From Auanema rhodensis (taxonomy: Eukaryota; Nematoda; Chromadorea; Rhabditida; Rhabditidae), in NCBI GenBank assembly GCA_964057225.1, contig OZ059899.1, positions 2,728,001 through 2,792,000 on the forward strand: 64,000 nt of DNA, read 5' to 3'. Positions 25,410-38,786 of this stretch are shown one piece after another (position 1 is the first letter of the stretch; each line of letters begins with the position of its first letter). Position numbers and translations under genes: made by a program. A model generated the notes under the pieces. It was not told the DNA's origin and did no database searches. It saw only the letters and a program-made list of their open reading frames with translations.

Positions 25410-27203
25410 ACGCATCATTTTTCAAACGATCATAACTAATTTTTGTATCGAGCGTTTCTCAATGTAGTATAGTGCATTCTATGCGGATTTTTAAGCTGCG
25501 TCGATCTGTGTTATCAGATTTGCGCTAGCTTAAAAATGCACCGAGATATCAACTGATATAAGTTCACACTTATATCCTCGATTTTCACCCTGAAGAATTA
25601 ATTTTTTCGTTGAATAACATTGTCTATCGTCTTTGCCTTAAAAAATGAAATCTAAAAACATCTACTTTTTGCTAAATTATTTTGAAATTTTTCGAAAAAA
25701 TTTTTGTCAAAATGTTTTTGGAAGCAATGTTGAGTGTACATGGAAACTCAACATACACTAATGCATCATTTTTCAAACGATCATAACTAATTTTTGTATC
25801 AAGCGTTTCTCAATGTAGTATAGTGCATTCTATGCGGATTTTTAAGCTGCGTCGATTTGTGTTATCAGATTTGCGCTAGCTTAAAAATGCACCGAGATAT
25901 CAACTGATATAAGTTCACACTTATATCCTCGATTTTCACCCTGAAGAATTAATTTTTTCGTTGAATAACATTGTCTATCGTCTTTGCCTTGAAAAATGGA
26001 ATCTAAAAACATCTACTTTTTGCTAAATTATTTTGAAATTTTTCGAAAAAATTTTTGTCAAAATGTTTTTGGAAGCAATGTTGAGTGTACATGGAAACTC
26101 AACATACACTAATGCATCATTTTTCAAACGATCATAACTAATTTTTGTATTAAGCGTTTCTCAATGTAGTATAGTGCATTCGATGCGGATTTTTAAGCTG
26201 CGTCGATCTGTGTTATCAGATTTGCGCTAGCTTAAAAATGCACCGAGATATCAACTGATATAAGTTCACACTTATATCCTCGATTTTCACCCTGAAGAAT
26301 TAATTTTTTCGTTGAATAACATTGTCCATCGTCTTTGCCTTGAAAAATGGAATCTAAAAACATCTACTTTTTGCTAAATTATTTTGAAATTTTTCGAAAA
26401 AATTTTTGTCAAAATGTTTTTGGAAGCAATGTTGAGTGTACATGGAAACTCAACATACACTAATGCATCATTTTTCAAACGATCATAACTAATTTTTGTA
26501 TCAAGCGTTTTTCAATGTAGTATAGTGCATTCGATGCGGATTTTTAAGCTGCGTCGATCTGTGTTATCAGATTTGCGCTAGCTTAAAAATGCACCGAGAT
26601 ATCAACTGATATAAGTTCACACTTATATCCTCGATTTTCACCCTGAAGAATTAATTTTTTCGTTGAATAACATTGTCTATCGTCTTTGCCTTGAAAAATG
26701 GAATCTAAAAACATCTACTTTTTGCTAAATTATTTTGAAATTTTTCGAAAAAATTTTTGTCAAAATGTTTTTGGAAGCAATGTTGAGTGTACATGGAAAC
26801 TCAACATACACTAATGCATCATTTTTCAAACGATCATAACTAATTTTTGTATCAAGCGTTTCTCAATGTAGTATAGTGCATTCTATGCGGATTTTTAAGC
26901 TGCGTCGATTTGTGTTATCAGATTTGCGCTAGCTTAAAAATGCACCGAGATATCAACTGATATAAGTTCACACTTATATCCTCGATTTTCACCCTGAAGA
27001 ATTAATTTTTTCGTTGAATAACATTGTCTATCGTCTTTGCCTTGAAAAATGGAATCTAAAAACATCTACTTTTTGCTAAATTATTTTGAAATTTTTCGAA
27101 AAAATTTTTGTCAAAATGTTTTTGGAAGCAATGTTGAGTGTACATGGAAACTCAACATACACTAATGCATCATTTTTCAAACGATCATAACTAATTTTTG
27201 TAT

Positions 27204-28919
27204 TAAGCGTTTCTCAATGTAGTATAGTGCATTCTATGCGGATTTTTAAGCTGCGTCGATTTGTGTTATCAGATTTGCGCTAGCTTAAAAATGCACCGAG
27301 ATATCAACTGATATAAGTTCACACTTATATCCTCGATTTTCACCCTGAAGAATTAATTTTTTCGTTGAATAACATTGTCTATCGTCTTTGCCTTGAAAAA
27401 TGGAATCTAAAAACATCTACTTTTTGCTAAATTATTTTGAAATTTTTCGAAAAAATTTTTGTCAAAATGTTTTTGGAAGCAATGTTGAGTGTACATGGAA
27501 ACTCAACATACACTAATGCATCATTTTTCAAACGATCATAACTAATTTTTGTATTAAGCGTTTCTCAATGTAGTATAGTGCATTCGATGCGGATTTTTAA
27601 GCTGCGTCGATCTGTGTTATCAGATTTGCGCTAGCTTAAAAATGCACCGAGATATCAACTGATATAAGTTCACACTTATATCCTCGATTTTCACCCTGAA
27701 GAATTAATTTTTTCGTTGAATAACATTGTCCATCGTCTTTGCCTTGAAAAATGGAATCTAAAAACATCTACTTTTTGCTAAATTATTTTGAAATTTTTCG
27801 AAAAAATTTTTGTCAAAATGTTTTTGGAAGCAATGTTGAGTGTACATGGAAACTCAACATACACTAATGCATCATTTTTCAAACGATCATAACTAATTTT
27901 TGTATCAAGCGTTTTTCAATGTAGTATAGTGCATTCGATGCGGATTTTTAAGCTGCGTCGATCTGTGTTATCAGATTTGCGCTAGCTTAAAAATGCACCG
28001 AGATATCAACTGATATAAGTTCACACTTATATCCTCGATTTTCACCCTGAAGAATTAATTTTTTCGTTGAATAACATTGTCTATCGTCTTTGCCTTGAAA
28101 AATGGAATCTAAAAACATCTACTTTTTGCTAAATTATTTTGAAATTTTTCGAAAAAATTTTTGTCAAAATGTTTTTGGAAGCAATGTTGAGTGTACATGG
28201 AAACTCAACATACACTAATGCATCATTTTTCAAACGATCATAACTAATTTTTGTATTAAGCGTTTCTCAATGTAGTATAGTGCATTCGATGCGGATTTTT
28301 AAGCTGCGTCGATCTGTGTTATCAGATTTGCGCTAGCTTAAAAATGCACCGAGATATCAACTGATATAAGTTCACACTTATATCCTCGATTTTCAACCTG
28401 AAGAATTAATTTTTTCGTTGAATAACATTGTCCATCGTCTTTGCCTTGAAAAAAGGAATCTAAAAACATTTACTTTTTGCTAAATTATTTTGAAATTTTT
28501 CGAAAAAATTTTTGTCAAAATGTTTTTGGAAGCAATGTTGAGTGTACATGGAAACTCAACATACACTAATGCATCATTTTTCAAACGATCATAACTAATT
28601 TTTGTATTAAGCGTTTCTCAATGTAGTATAGTGCATTCGATGCGGATTTTTAAGCTGCGTCGATCTGTGTTATCAGATTTGCGCTAGCTTAAAAATGCAC
28701 CGAGATATCAACTGATATAAGTTCACACTTATATCCTCGATTTTCACCCTGAAGAATTAATTTTTTCGTTGAATAACATTGTCTATCGTCTTTGCCTTGA
28801 AAAATGGAATCTAAAAACATCTACTTTTTGCTAAATTATTTTGAAATTTTTCGAAAAAATTTTTGTCAAAATGTTTTTGGAAGCAATGTTGAGTGTACAT
28901 GGAAACTCAACATACACTA
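27204..28919. repeat. 1.7-kb satellite block, copy 2 (10-monomer offset)
   Basis: Second copy of 23694-25409, carrying attctatgc near 27231, gcgtttttc near 27909, ttttcaacctg near 28390 and acatttac near 28466. It directly precedes the larger 4.5-kb duplication starting at about 29017. Confidence 0.65.
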
Positions 28920-29016
28920 ATGCATCATTTTTCAAACGATCATAACTAATTTTTGTATCGAGCGTTTCTCAATGTAGTATAGTGCATTCTATGCGGATTT
29001 TTAAGCTGCGTCGATT

Positions 29017-32000
29017 TGTGTTATCAGATTTGCGCTAGCTTAAAAATGCACCGAGATATCAACTGATATAAGTTCACACTTATATCCTCGATTTTCACCC
29101 TGAAGAATTAATTTTTTCGTTGAATAACATTGTCCATCGTCTTTGCCTTGAAAAAAGGAATCTAAAAACATTTACTTTTTGCTAAATTATTTTGAAATTT
29201 TTCGAAAAAATTTTTGTCAAAATGTTTTTGGAAGCAATGTTGAGTGTACATGGAAACTCAACATACACTAATGCATCATTTTTCAAACGATCATAACTAA
29301 TTTTTGTATTAAGCGTTTCTCAATGTAGTATAGTGCATTCGATGCGGATTTTTAAGCTGCGTCGATCTGTGTTATCAGAATTGCGCTAGCTTAAAAATGC
29401 ACCGAGATATCAACTGATATAAGTTCACACTTATATCCTCGATTTTCACCCTGAAGAATTAATTTTTTCGTTGAATAACATTGTCCATCGTCTTTGCCTT
29501 GAAAAATGGAATCTAAAAACATCTACTTTTTGCTAAATTATTTTGAAATTTTTCGAAAAAATTTTTGTCAAAATGTTTTTGGAAGCAATGTTGAGTGTAC
29601 ATGGAAACTCAACATACACTAACGCATCATTTTTCAAACGATCATAACTAATTTTTGTATCGAGCGTTTCTCAATGTAGTATAGTGCATTCTATGCGGAT
29701 TTTTAAGCTGCGTCGATTTGTGTTATCAGATTTGCGCTAGCTTAAAAATGCACCGAGATATCAACTGATATAAGTTCACACTTATATCCTCGATTTTCAC
29801 CCTGAAGAATTAATTTTTTCGTTGAATAACATTGTCTATCGTCTTTGCCTTGAAAAATGGAATCCAAAAACATCTACTTTTTGCTAAATTATTTTGAAAT
29901 TTTTCGAAAAAATTTTTGTCAAAATGTTTTTGGAAGCAATGTTGAGTGTACATGGAAACTCAACATACACTAATGCATCATTTTTCAAACGATCATAACT
30001 AATTTTTGTATTAAGCGTTTCTCAATGTAGTATAGTGCATTCGATGCGGATTTTTAAGCTGCGTCGATCTGTGTTATCAGAATTGCGCTAGCTTAAAAAT
30101 GCACCGAGATATCAACTGATATAAGTTCACACTTATATCCTCGATTTTCACCCTGAAGAATTAATTTTTTCGTTGAATAACATTGTCCATCGTCTTTGCC
30201 TTGAAAAATGGAATCTAAAAACATCTACTTTTTGCTAAATTATTTTGAAATTTTTCGAAAAAATTTTTGTCAAAATGTTTTTGGAAGCAATGTTGAGTGT
30301 ACATGGAAACTCAACATACACTAATGCATCATTTTTCAAACGATCATAACTAATTTTTGTATCAAGCGTTTCTCAATGTAGTATAGTGCATTCTATGCGG
30401 ATTTTTAAGCTGCGTCGATTTGTGTTATCAGATTTGCGCTAGCTTAAAAATGCACCGAGATATCAACTGATATAAGTTCACACTTATATCCTCGATTTTC
30501 ACCCTGAAGAATTAATTTTTTCGTTGAATAACATTGTCTATCGTCTTTGCCTTGAAAAATGGAATCTAAAAACATCTACTTTTTGCTAAATTATTTTGAA
30601 ATTTTTCGAAAAAATTTTTGTCAAAATGTTTTTGGAAGCAATGTTGAGTGTACATGGAAACTCAACATACACTAATGCATCATTTTTCAAACGATCATAA
30701 CTAATTTTTGTATTAAGCGTTTCTCAATGTAGTATAGTGTATTCGATGCGGATTTTTAAGCTGCGTCGATCTGTGTTATCAGAATTGCGCTAGCTTAAAA
30801 ATGCACCGAGATATCAACTGATATAAGTTCACACTTATATCCTCGATTTTCACCCTGAAGAATTAATTTTTTCGTTGAATAACATTGTCCATCGTCTTTG
30901 CCTTGAAAAATGGAATCTAAAAACATCTACTTTTTGCTAAATTATTTTGAAATTTTTCGAAAAAATTTTTGTCAAAATGTTTTTGGAAGCAATGTTGAGT
31001 GTACATGGAAACTCAACATACACTAATGCATCATTTTTCAAACGATCATAACTAATTTTTGTATTAAGCGTTTCTCAATGTAGTATAGTGCATTCGATGC
31101 GGATTTTTAAGCTGCGTCGATCTGTGTTATCAGAATTGCGCTAGCTTAAAAATGCACCGAGATATCAACTGATATAAGTTCACACTTATATCCTCGATTT
31201 TCACCCTGAAGAATTAATTTTTTCGTTGAATAACATTGTCCATCGTCTTTGCCTTGAAAAATGGAATCTAAAAACATCTACTTTTTGCTAAATTATTTTG
31301 AAATTTTTCGAAAAAATTTTTGTCAAAATGTTTTTGGAAGCAATGTTGAGTGTACATGGAAACTCAACATACACTAATGCATCATTTTTCAAACGATCAT
31401 AACTAATTTTTGTATTAAGCGTTTCTCAATGTAGTATAGTGCATTCGATGCGGATTTTTAAGCTGCGTCGATCTGTGTTATCAGATTTGCGCTAGCTTAA
31501 AAATGCACCGAGATATCAACTGATATAAGTTCACACTTATATCCTCGATTTTCACCCTGAAGAATTAATTTTTTCGTTGAATAACATTGTCCATCGTCTT
31601 TGCCTTGAAAAATGGAATCTAAAAACATCTACTTTTTGCTAAATTATTTTGAAATTTTTCGAAAAAATTTTTGTCAAAATGTTTTTGGAAGCAATGTTGA
31701 GTGTACATGCAAAATCAACATACACTAATGCATCATTTTTCAAACGATCATAACTAATTTTTGTATCAAGCGTTTTTCAATGTAGTATAGTGCATTCGAT
31801 GCGGATTTTTAAGCTGCGTCGATCTGTGTTATCAGATTTGCGCTAGCTTAAAAATGCACCGAGATATCAACTGATATAAGTTCACACTTATATCCTCGAT
31901 TTTCACCCTGAAGAATTAATTTTTTCGTTGAATAACATTGTCTATCGTCTTTGCCTTGAAAAATGGAATCTAAAAACATCTACTTTTTGCTAAATTATTT

Positions 32001-33521
32001 TGAAATTTTTCGAAAAAATTTTTGTCAAAATGTTTTTGGAAGCAATGTTGAGTGTACATGGAAACTCAACATACACTAATGCATCATTTTTCAAACGATC
32101 ATAACTAATTTTTGTATTAAGCGTTTCTCAATGTAGTATAGTGCATTCGATGCGGATTTTTAAGCTGCGTCGATCTGTGTTATCAGATTTGCGCTAGCTT
32201 AAAAATGCACCGAGATATCAACTGATATAAGTTCACACTTATATCCTCGATTTTCAACCTGAAGAATTAATTTTTTCGTTGAATAACATTGTCCATCGTC
32301 TTTGCCTTGAAAAAAGGAATCTAAAAACATTTACTTTTTGCTAAATTATTTTGAAATTTTTCGAAAAAATTTTTGTCAAAATGTTTTTGGAAGCAATGTT
32401 GAGTGTACATGGAAACTCAACATACACTAATGCATCATTTTTCAAACGATCATAACTAATTTTTGTATTAAGCGTTTCTCAATGTAGTATAGTGCATTCG
32501 ATGCGGATTTTTAAGCTGCGTCGATCTGTGTTATCAGATTTGCGCTAGCTTAAAAATGCACCGAGATATCAACTGATATAAGTTCACACTTATATCCTCG
32601 ATTTTCACCCTGAAGAATTAATTTTTTCGTTGAATAACATTGTCTATCGTCTTTGCCTTGAAAAATGGAATCTAAAAACATCTACTTTTTGCTAAATTAT
32701 TTTGAAATTTTTCGAAAAAATTTTTGTCAAAATGTTTTTGGAAGCAATGTTGAGTGTACATGGAAACTCAACATACACTAACGCATCATTTTTCAAACGA
32801 TCATAACTAATTTTTGTATCAAGCGTTTCTCAATGTAGTATAGTGCATTCTATGCGGATTTTTAAGCTGCGTCGATTTGTGTTATCAGATTTGCGCTAGC
32901 TTAAAAATGCACCGAGATATCAACTGATATAAGTTCACACTTATATCCTCGATTTTCACCCTGAAGAATTAATTTTTTCGTTGAATAACATTGTCTATCG
33001 TCTTTGCCTTGAAAAATGGAATCCAAAAACATCTACTTTTTGCTAAATTATTTTGAAATTTTTCGAAAAAATTTTTGTCAAAATGTTTTTGGAAGCAATG
33101 TTGAGTGTACATGGAAACTCAACATACACTAATGCATCATTTTTCAAACGATCATAACTAATTTTTGTATTAAGCGTTTCTCAATGTAGTATAGTGCATT
33201 CGATGCGGATTTTTAAGCTGCGTCGATCTGTGTTATCAGAATTGCGCTAGCTTAAAAATGCACCGAGATATCAACTGATATAAGTTCACACTTATATCCT
33301 CGATTTTCACCCTGAAGAATTAATTTTTTCGTTGAATAACATTGTCCATCGTCTTTGCCTTGAAAAATGGAATCTAAAAACATCTACTTTTTGCTAAATT
33401 ATTTTGAAATTTTTCGAAAAAATTTTTGTCAAAATGTTTTTGGAAGCAATGTTGAGTGTACATGGAAACTCAACATACACTAATGCATCATTTTTCAAAC
33501 GATCATAACTAATTTTTGTAT
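29017..33521. repeat. 4.5-kb satellite block, copy 1 (15-monomer offset duplication)
   Basis: About 4505 bp (12.8 monomers) appears identical to 34282-38786 at an offset of 5265 bp (15 monomers). Rare markers repeat at exactly that offset: aacgcatc (29622 and 34887), aatccaaaaac (29861 and 35126; 33020 and 38285), agtgtattcg (30738 and 36003), and catgcaaaatcaaca (atgc at 31707 and 36972). The ends are set by gatttgtg against gatctgtg on the left and tattaag against tatcaag on the right. I found no internal difference by eye. Confidence 0.8.
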
Positions 33522-34281
33522 TAAGCGTTTCTCAATGTAGTATAGTGCATTCGATGCGGATTTTTAAGCTGCGTCGATCTGTGTTATCAGATTTGCGCTA
33601 GCTTAAAAATGCACCGAGATATCAACTGATATAAGTTCACACTTATATCCTCGATTTTCAACCTGAAGAATTAATTTTTTCGTTGAATAACATTGTCCAT
33701 CGTCTTTGCCTTGAAAAAAGGAATCTAAAAACATCTACTTTTTGCTAAATTATTTTGAAATTTTTCGAAAAAATTTTTGTCAAAATGTTTTTGGAAGCAA
33801 TGTTGAGTGTACATGGAAACTCAACATACACTAATGCATCATTTTTCAAACGATCATAACTAATTTTTGTATTAAGCGTTTCTCAATGTAGTATAGTGCA
33901 TTCGATGCGGATTTTTAAGCTGCGTCGATCTGTGTTATCAGAATTGCGCTAGCTTAAAAATGCACCGAGATATCAACTGATATAAGTTCACACTTATATC
34001 CTCGATTTTCACCCTGAAGAATTAATTTTTTCGTTGAATAACATTGTCCATCGTCTTTGCCTTGAAAAATGGAATCTAAAAACATCTACTTTTTGCTAAA
34101 TTATTTTGAAATTTTTCGAAAAAATTTTTGTCAAAATGTTTTTGGAAGCAATGTTGAGTGTACATGGAAACTCAACATACACTAATGCATCATTTTTCAA
34201 ACGATCATAACTAATTTTTGTATTAAGCGTTTCTCAATGTAGTATAGTGCATTCGATGCGGATTTTTAAGCTGCGTCGATC

Positions 34282-37200
34282 TGTGTTATCAGATTTGCGC
34301 TAGCTTAAAAATGCACCGAGATATCAACTGATATAAGTTCACACTTATATCCTCGATTTTCACCCTGAAGAATTAATTTTTTCGTTGAATAACATTGTCC
34401 ATCGTCTTTGCCTTGAAAAAAGGAATCTAAAAACATTTACTTTTTGCTAAATTATTTTGAAATTTTTCGAAAAAATTTTTGTCAAAATGTTTTTGGAAGC
34501 AATGTTGAGTGTACATGGAAACTCAACATACACTAATGCATCATTTTTCAAACGATCATAACTAATTTTTGTATTAAGCGTTTCTCAATGTAGTATAGTG
34601 CATTCGATGCGGATTTTTAAGCTGCGTCGATCTGTGTTATCAGAATTGCGCTAGCTTAAAAATGCACCGAGATATCAACTGATATAAGTTCACACTTATA
34701 TCCTCGATTTTCACCCTGAAGAATTAATTTTTTCGTTGAATAACATTGTCCATCGTCTTTGCCTTGAAAAATGGAATCTAAAAACATCTACTTTTTGCTA
34801 AATTATTTTGAAATTTTTCGAAAAAATTTTTGTCAAAATGTTTTTGGAAGCAATGTTGAGTGTACATGGAAACTCAACATACACTAACGCATCATTTTTC
34901 AAACGATCATAACTAATTTTTGTATCGAGCGTTTCTCAATGTAGTATAGTGCATTCTATGCGGATTTTTAAGCTGCGTCGATTTGTGTTATCAGATTTGC
35001 GCTAGCTTAAAAATGCACCGAGATATCAACTGATATAAGTTCACACTTATATCCTCGATTTTCACCCTGAAGAATTAATTTTTTCGTTGAATAACATTGT
35101 CTATCGTCTTTGCCTTGAAAAATGGAATCCAAAAACATCTACTTTTTGCTAAATTATTTTGAAATTTTTCGAAAAAATTTTTGTCAAAATGTTTTTGGAA
35201 GCAATGTTGAGTGTACATGGAAACTCAACATACACTAATGCATCATTTTTCAAACGATCATAACTAATTTTTGTATTAAGCGTTTCTCAATGTAGTATAG
35301 TGCATTCGATGCGGATTTTTAAGCTGCGTCGATCTGTGTTATCAGAATTGCGCTAGCTTAAAAATGCACCGAGATATCAACTGATATAAGTTCACACTTA
35401 TATCCTCGATTTTCACCCTGAAGAATTAATTTTTTCGTTGAATAACATTGTCCATCGTCTTTGCCTTGAAAAATGGAATCTAAAAACATCTACTTTTTGC
35501 TAAATTATTTTGAAATTTTTCGAAAAAATTTTTGTCAAAATGTTTTTGGAAGCAATGTTGAGTGTACATGGAAACTCAACATACACTAATGCATCATTTT
35601 TCAAACGATCATAACTAATTTTTGTATCAAGCGTTTCTCAATGTAGTATAGTGCATTCTATGCGGATTTTTAAGCTGCGTCGATTTGTGTTATCAGATTT
35701 GCGCTAGCTTAAAAATGCACCGAGATATCAACTGATATAAGTTCACACTTATATCCTCGATTTTCACCCTGAAGAATTAATTTTTTCGTTGAATAACATT
35801 GTCTATCGTCTTTGCCTTGAAAAATGGAATCTAAAAACATCTACTTTTTGCTAAATTATTTTGAAATTTTTCGAAAAAATTTTTGTCAAAATGTTTTTGG
35901 AAGCAATGTTGAGTGTACATGGAAACTCAACATACACTAATGCATCATTTTTCAAACGATCATAACTAATTTTTGTATTAAGCGTTTCTCAATGTAGTAT
36001 AGTGTATTCGATGCGGATTTTTAAGCTGCGTCGATCTGTGTTATCAGAATTGCGCTAGCTTAAAAATGCACCGAGATATCAACTGATATAAGTTCACACT
36101 TATATCCTCGATTTTCACCCTGAAGAATTAATTTTTTCGTTGAATAACATTGTCCATCGTCTTTGCCTTGAAAAATGGAATCTAAAAACATCTACTTTTT
36201 GCTAAATTATTTTGAAATTTTTCGAAAAAATTTTTGTCAAAATGTTTTTGGAAGCAATGTTGAGTGTACATGGAAACTCAACATACACTAATGCATCATT
36301 TTTCAAACGATCATAACTAATTTTTGTATTAAGCGTTTCTCAATGTAGTATAGTGCATTCGATGCGGATTTTTAAGCTGCGTCGATCTGTGTTATCAGAA
36401 TTGCGCTAGCTTAAAAATGCACCGAGATATCAACTGATATAAGTTCACACTTATATCCTCGATTTTCACCCTGAAGAATTAATTTTTTCGTTGAATAACA
36501 TTGTCCATCGTCTTTGCCTTGAAAAATGGAATCTAAAAACATCTACTTTTTGCTAAATTATTTTGAAATTTTTCGAAAAAATTTTTGTCAAAATGTTTTT
36601 GGAAGCAATGTTGAGTGTACATGGAAACTCAACATACACTAATGCATCATTTTTCAAACGATCATAACTAATTTTTGTATTAAGCGTTTCTCAATGTAGT
36701 ATAGTGCATTCGATGCGGATTTTTAAGCTGCGTCGATCTGTGTTATCAGATTTGCGCTAGCTTAAAAATGCACCGAGATATCAACTGATATAAGTTCACA
36801 CTTATATCCTCGATTTTCACCCTGAAGAATTAATTTTTTCGTTGAATAACATTGTCCATCGTCTTTGCCTTGAAAAATGGAATCTAAAAACATCTACTTT
36901 TTGCTAAATTATTTTGAAATTTTTCGAAAAAATTTTTGTCAAAATGTTTTTGGAAGCAATGTTGAGTGTACATGCAAAATCAACATACACTAATGCATCA
37001 TTTTTCAAACGATCATAACTAATTTTTGTATCAAGCGTTTTTCAATGTAGTATAGTGCATTCGATGCGGATTTTTAAGCTGCGTCGATCTGTGTTATCAG
37101 ATTTGCGCTAGCTTAAAAATGCACCGAGATATCAACTGATATAAGTTCACACTTATATCCTCGATTTTCACCCTGAAGAATTAATTTTTTCGTTGAATAA

Positions 37201-38786
37201 CATTGTCTATCGTCTTTGCCTTGAAAAATGGAATCTAAAAACATCTACTTTTTGCTAAATTATTTTGAAATTTTTCGAAAAAATTTTTGTCAAAATGTTT
37301 TTGGAAGCAATGTTGAGTGTACATGGAAACTCAACATACACTAATGCATCATTTTTCAAACGATCATAACTAATTTTTGTATTAAGCGTTTCTCAATGTA
37401 GTATAGTGCATTCGATGCGGATTTTTAAGCTGCGTCGATCTGTGTTATCAGATTTGCGCTAGCTTAAAAATGCACCGAGATATCAACTGATATAAGTTCA
37501 CACTTATATCCTCGATTTTCAACCTGAAGAATTAATTTTTTCGTTGAATAACATTGTCCATCGTCTTTGCCTTGAAAAAAGGAATCTAAAAACATTTACT
37601 TTTTGCTAAATTATTTTGAAATTTTTCGAAAAAATTTTTGTCAAAATGTTTTTGGAAGCAATGTTGAGTGTACATGGAAACTCAACATACACTAATGCAT
37701 CATTTTTCAAACGATCATAACTAATTTTTGTATTAAGCGTTTCTCAATGTAGTATAGTGCATTCGATGCGGATTTTTAAGCTGCGTCGATCTGTGTTATC
37801 AGATTTGCGCTAGCTTAAAAATGCACCGAGATATCAACTGATATAAGTTCACACTTATATCCTCGATTTTCACCCTGAAGAATTAATTTTTTCGTTGAAT
37901 AACATTGTCTATCGTCTTTGCCTTGAAAAATGGAATCTAAAAACATCTACTTTTTGCTAAATTATTTTGAAATTTTTCGAAAAAATTTTTGTCAAAATGT
38001 TTTTGGAAGCAATGTTGAGTGTACATGGAAACTCAACATACACTAACGCATCATTTTTCAAACGATCATAACTAATTTTTGTATCAAGCGTTTCTCAATG
38101 TAGTATAGTGCATTCTATGCGGATTTTTAAGCTGCGTCGATTTGTGTTATCAGATTTGCGCTAGCTTAAAAATGCACCGAGATATCAACTGATATAAGTT
38201 CACACTTATATCCTCGATTTTCACCCTGAAGAATTAATTTTTTCGTTGAATAACATTGTCTATCGTCTTTGCCTTGAAAAATGGAATCCAAAAACATCTA
38301 CTTTTTGCTAAATTATTTTGAAATTTTTCGAAAAAATTTTTGTCAAAATGTTTTTGGAAGCAATGTTGAGTGTACATGGAAACTCAACATACACTAATGC
38401 ATCATTTTTCAAACGATCATAACTAATTTTTGTATTAAGCGTTTCTCAATGTAGTATAGTGCATTCGATGCGGATTTTTAAGCTGCGTCGATCTGTGTTA
38501 TCAGAATTGCGCTAGCTTAAAAATGCACCGAGATATCAACTGATATAAGTTCACACTTATATCCTCGATTTTCACCCTGAAGAATTAATTTTTTCGTTGA
38601 ATAACATTGTCCATCGTCTTTGCCTTGAAAAATGGAATCTAAAAACATCTACTTTTTGCTAAATTATTTTGAAATTTTTCGAAAAAATTTTTGTCAAAAT
38701 GTTTTTGGAAGCAATGTTGAGTGTACATGGAAACTCAACATACACTAATGCATCATTTTTCAAACGATCATAACTAATTTTTGTAT
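34282..38786. repeat. 4.5-kb satellite block, copy 2 (15-monomer offset duplication)
   Basis: Second copy of 29017-33521, with the marker order preserved. It overlaps the first of the tandem 9-monomer units, so the 15-monomer duplication and the 9-monomer duplication are nested events. The marker aatccaaaaac occurs at 29861, 33020, 35126, 38285, 41444 and 43199, giving successive spacings of 9, 6, 9, 9 and 5 monomers. Confidence 0.8.
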
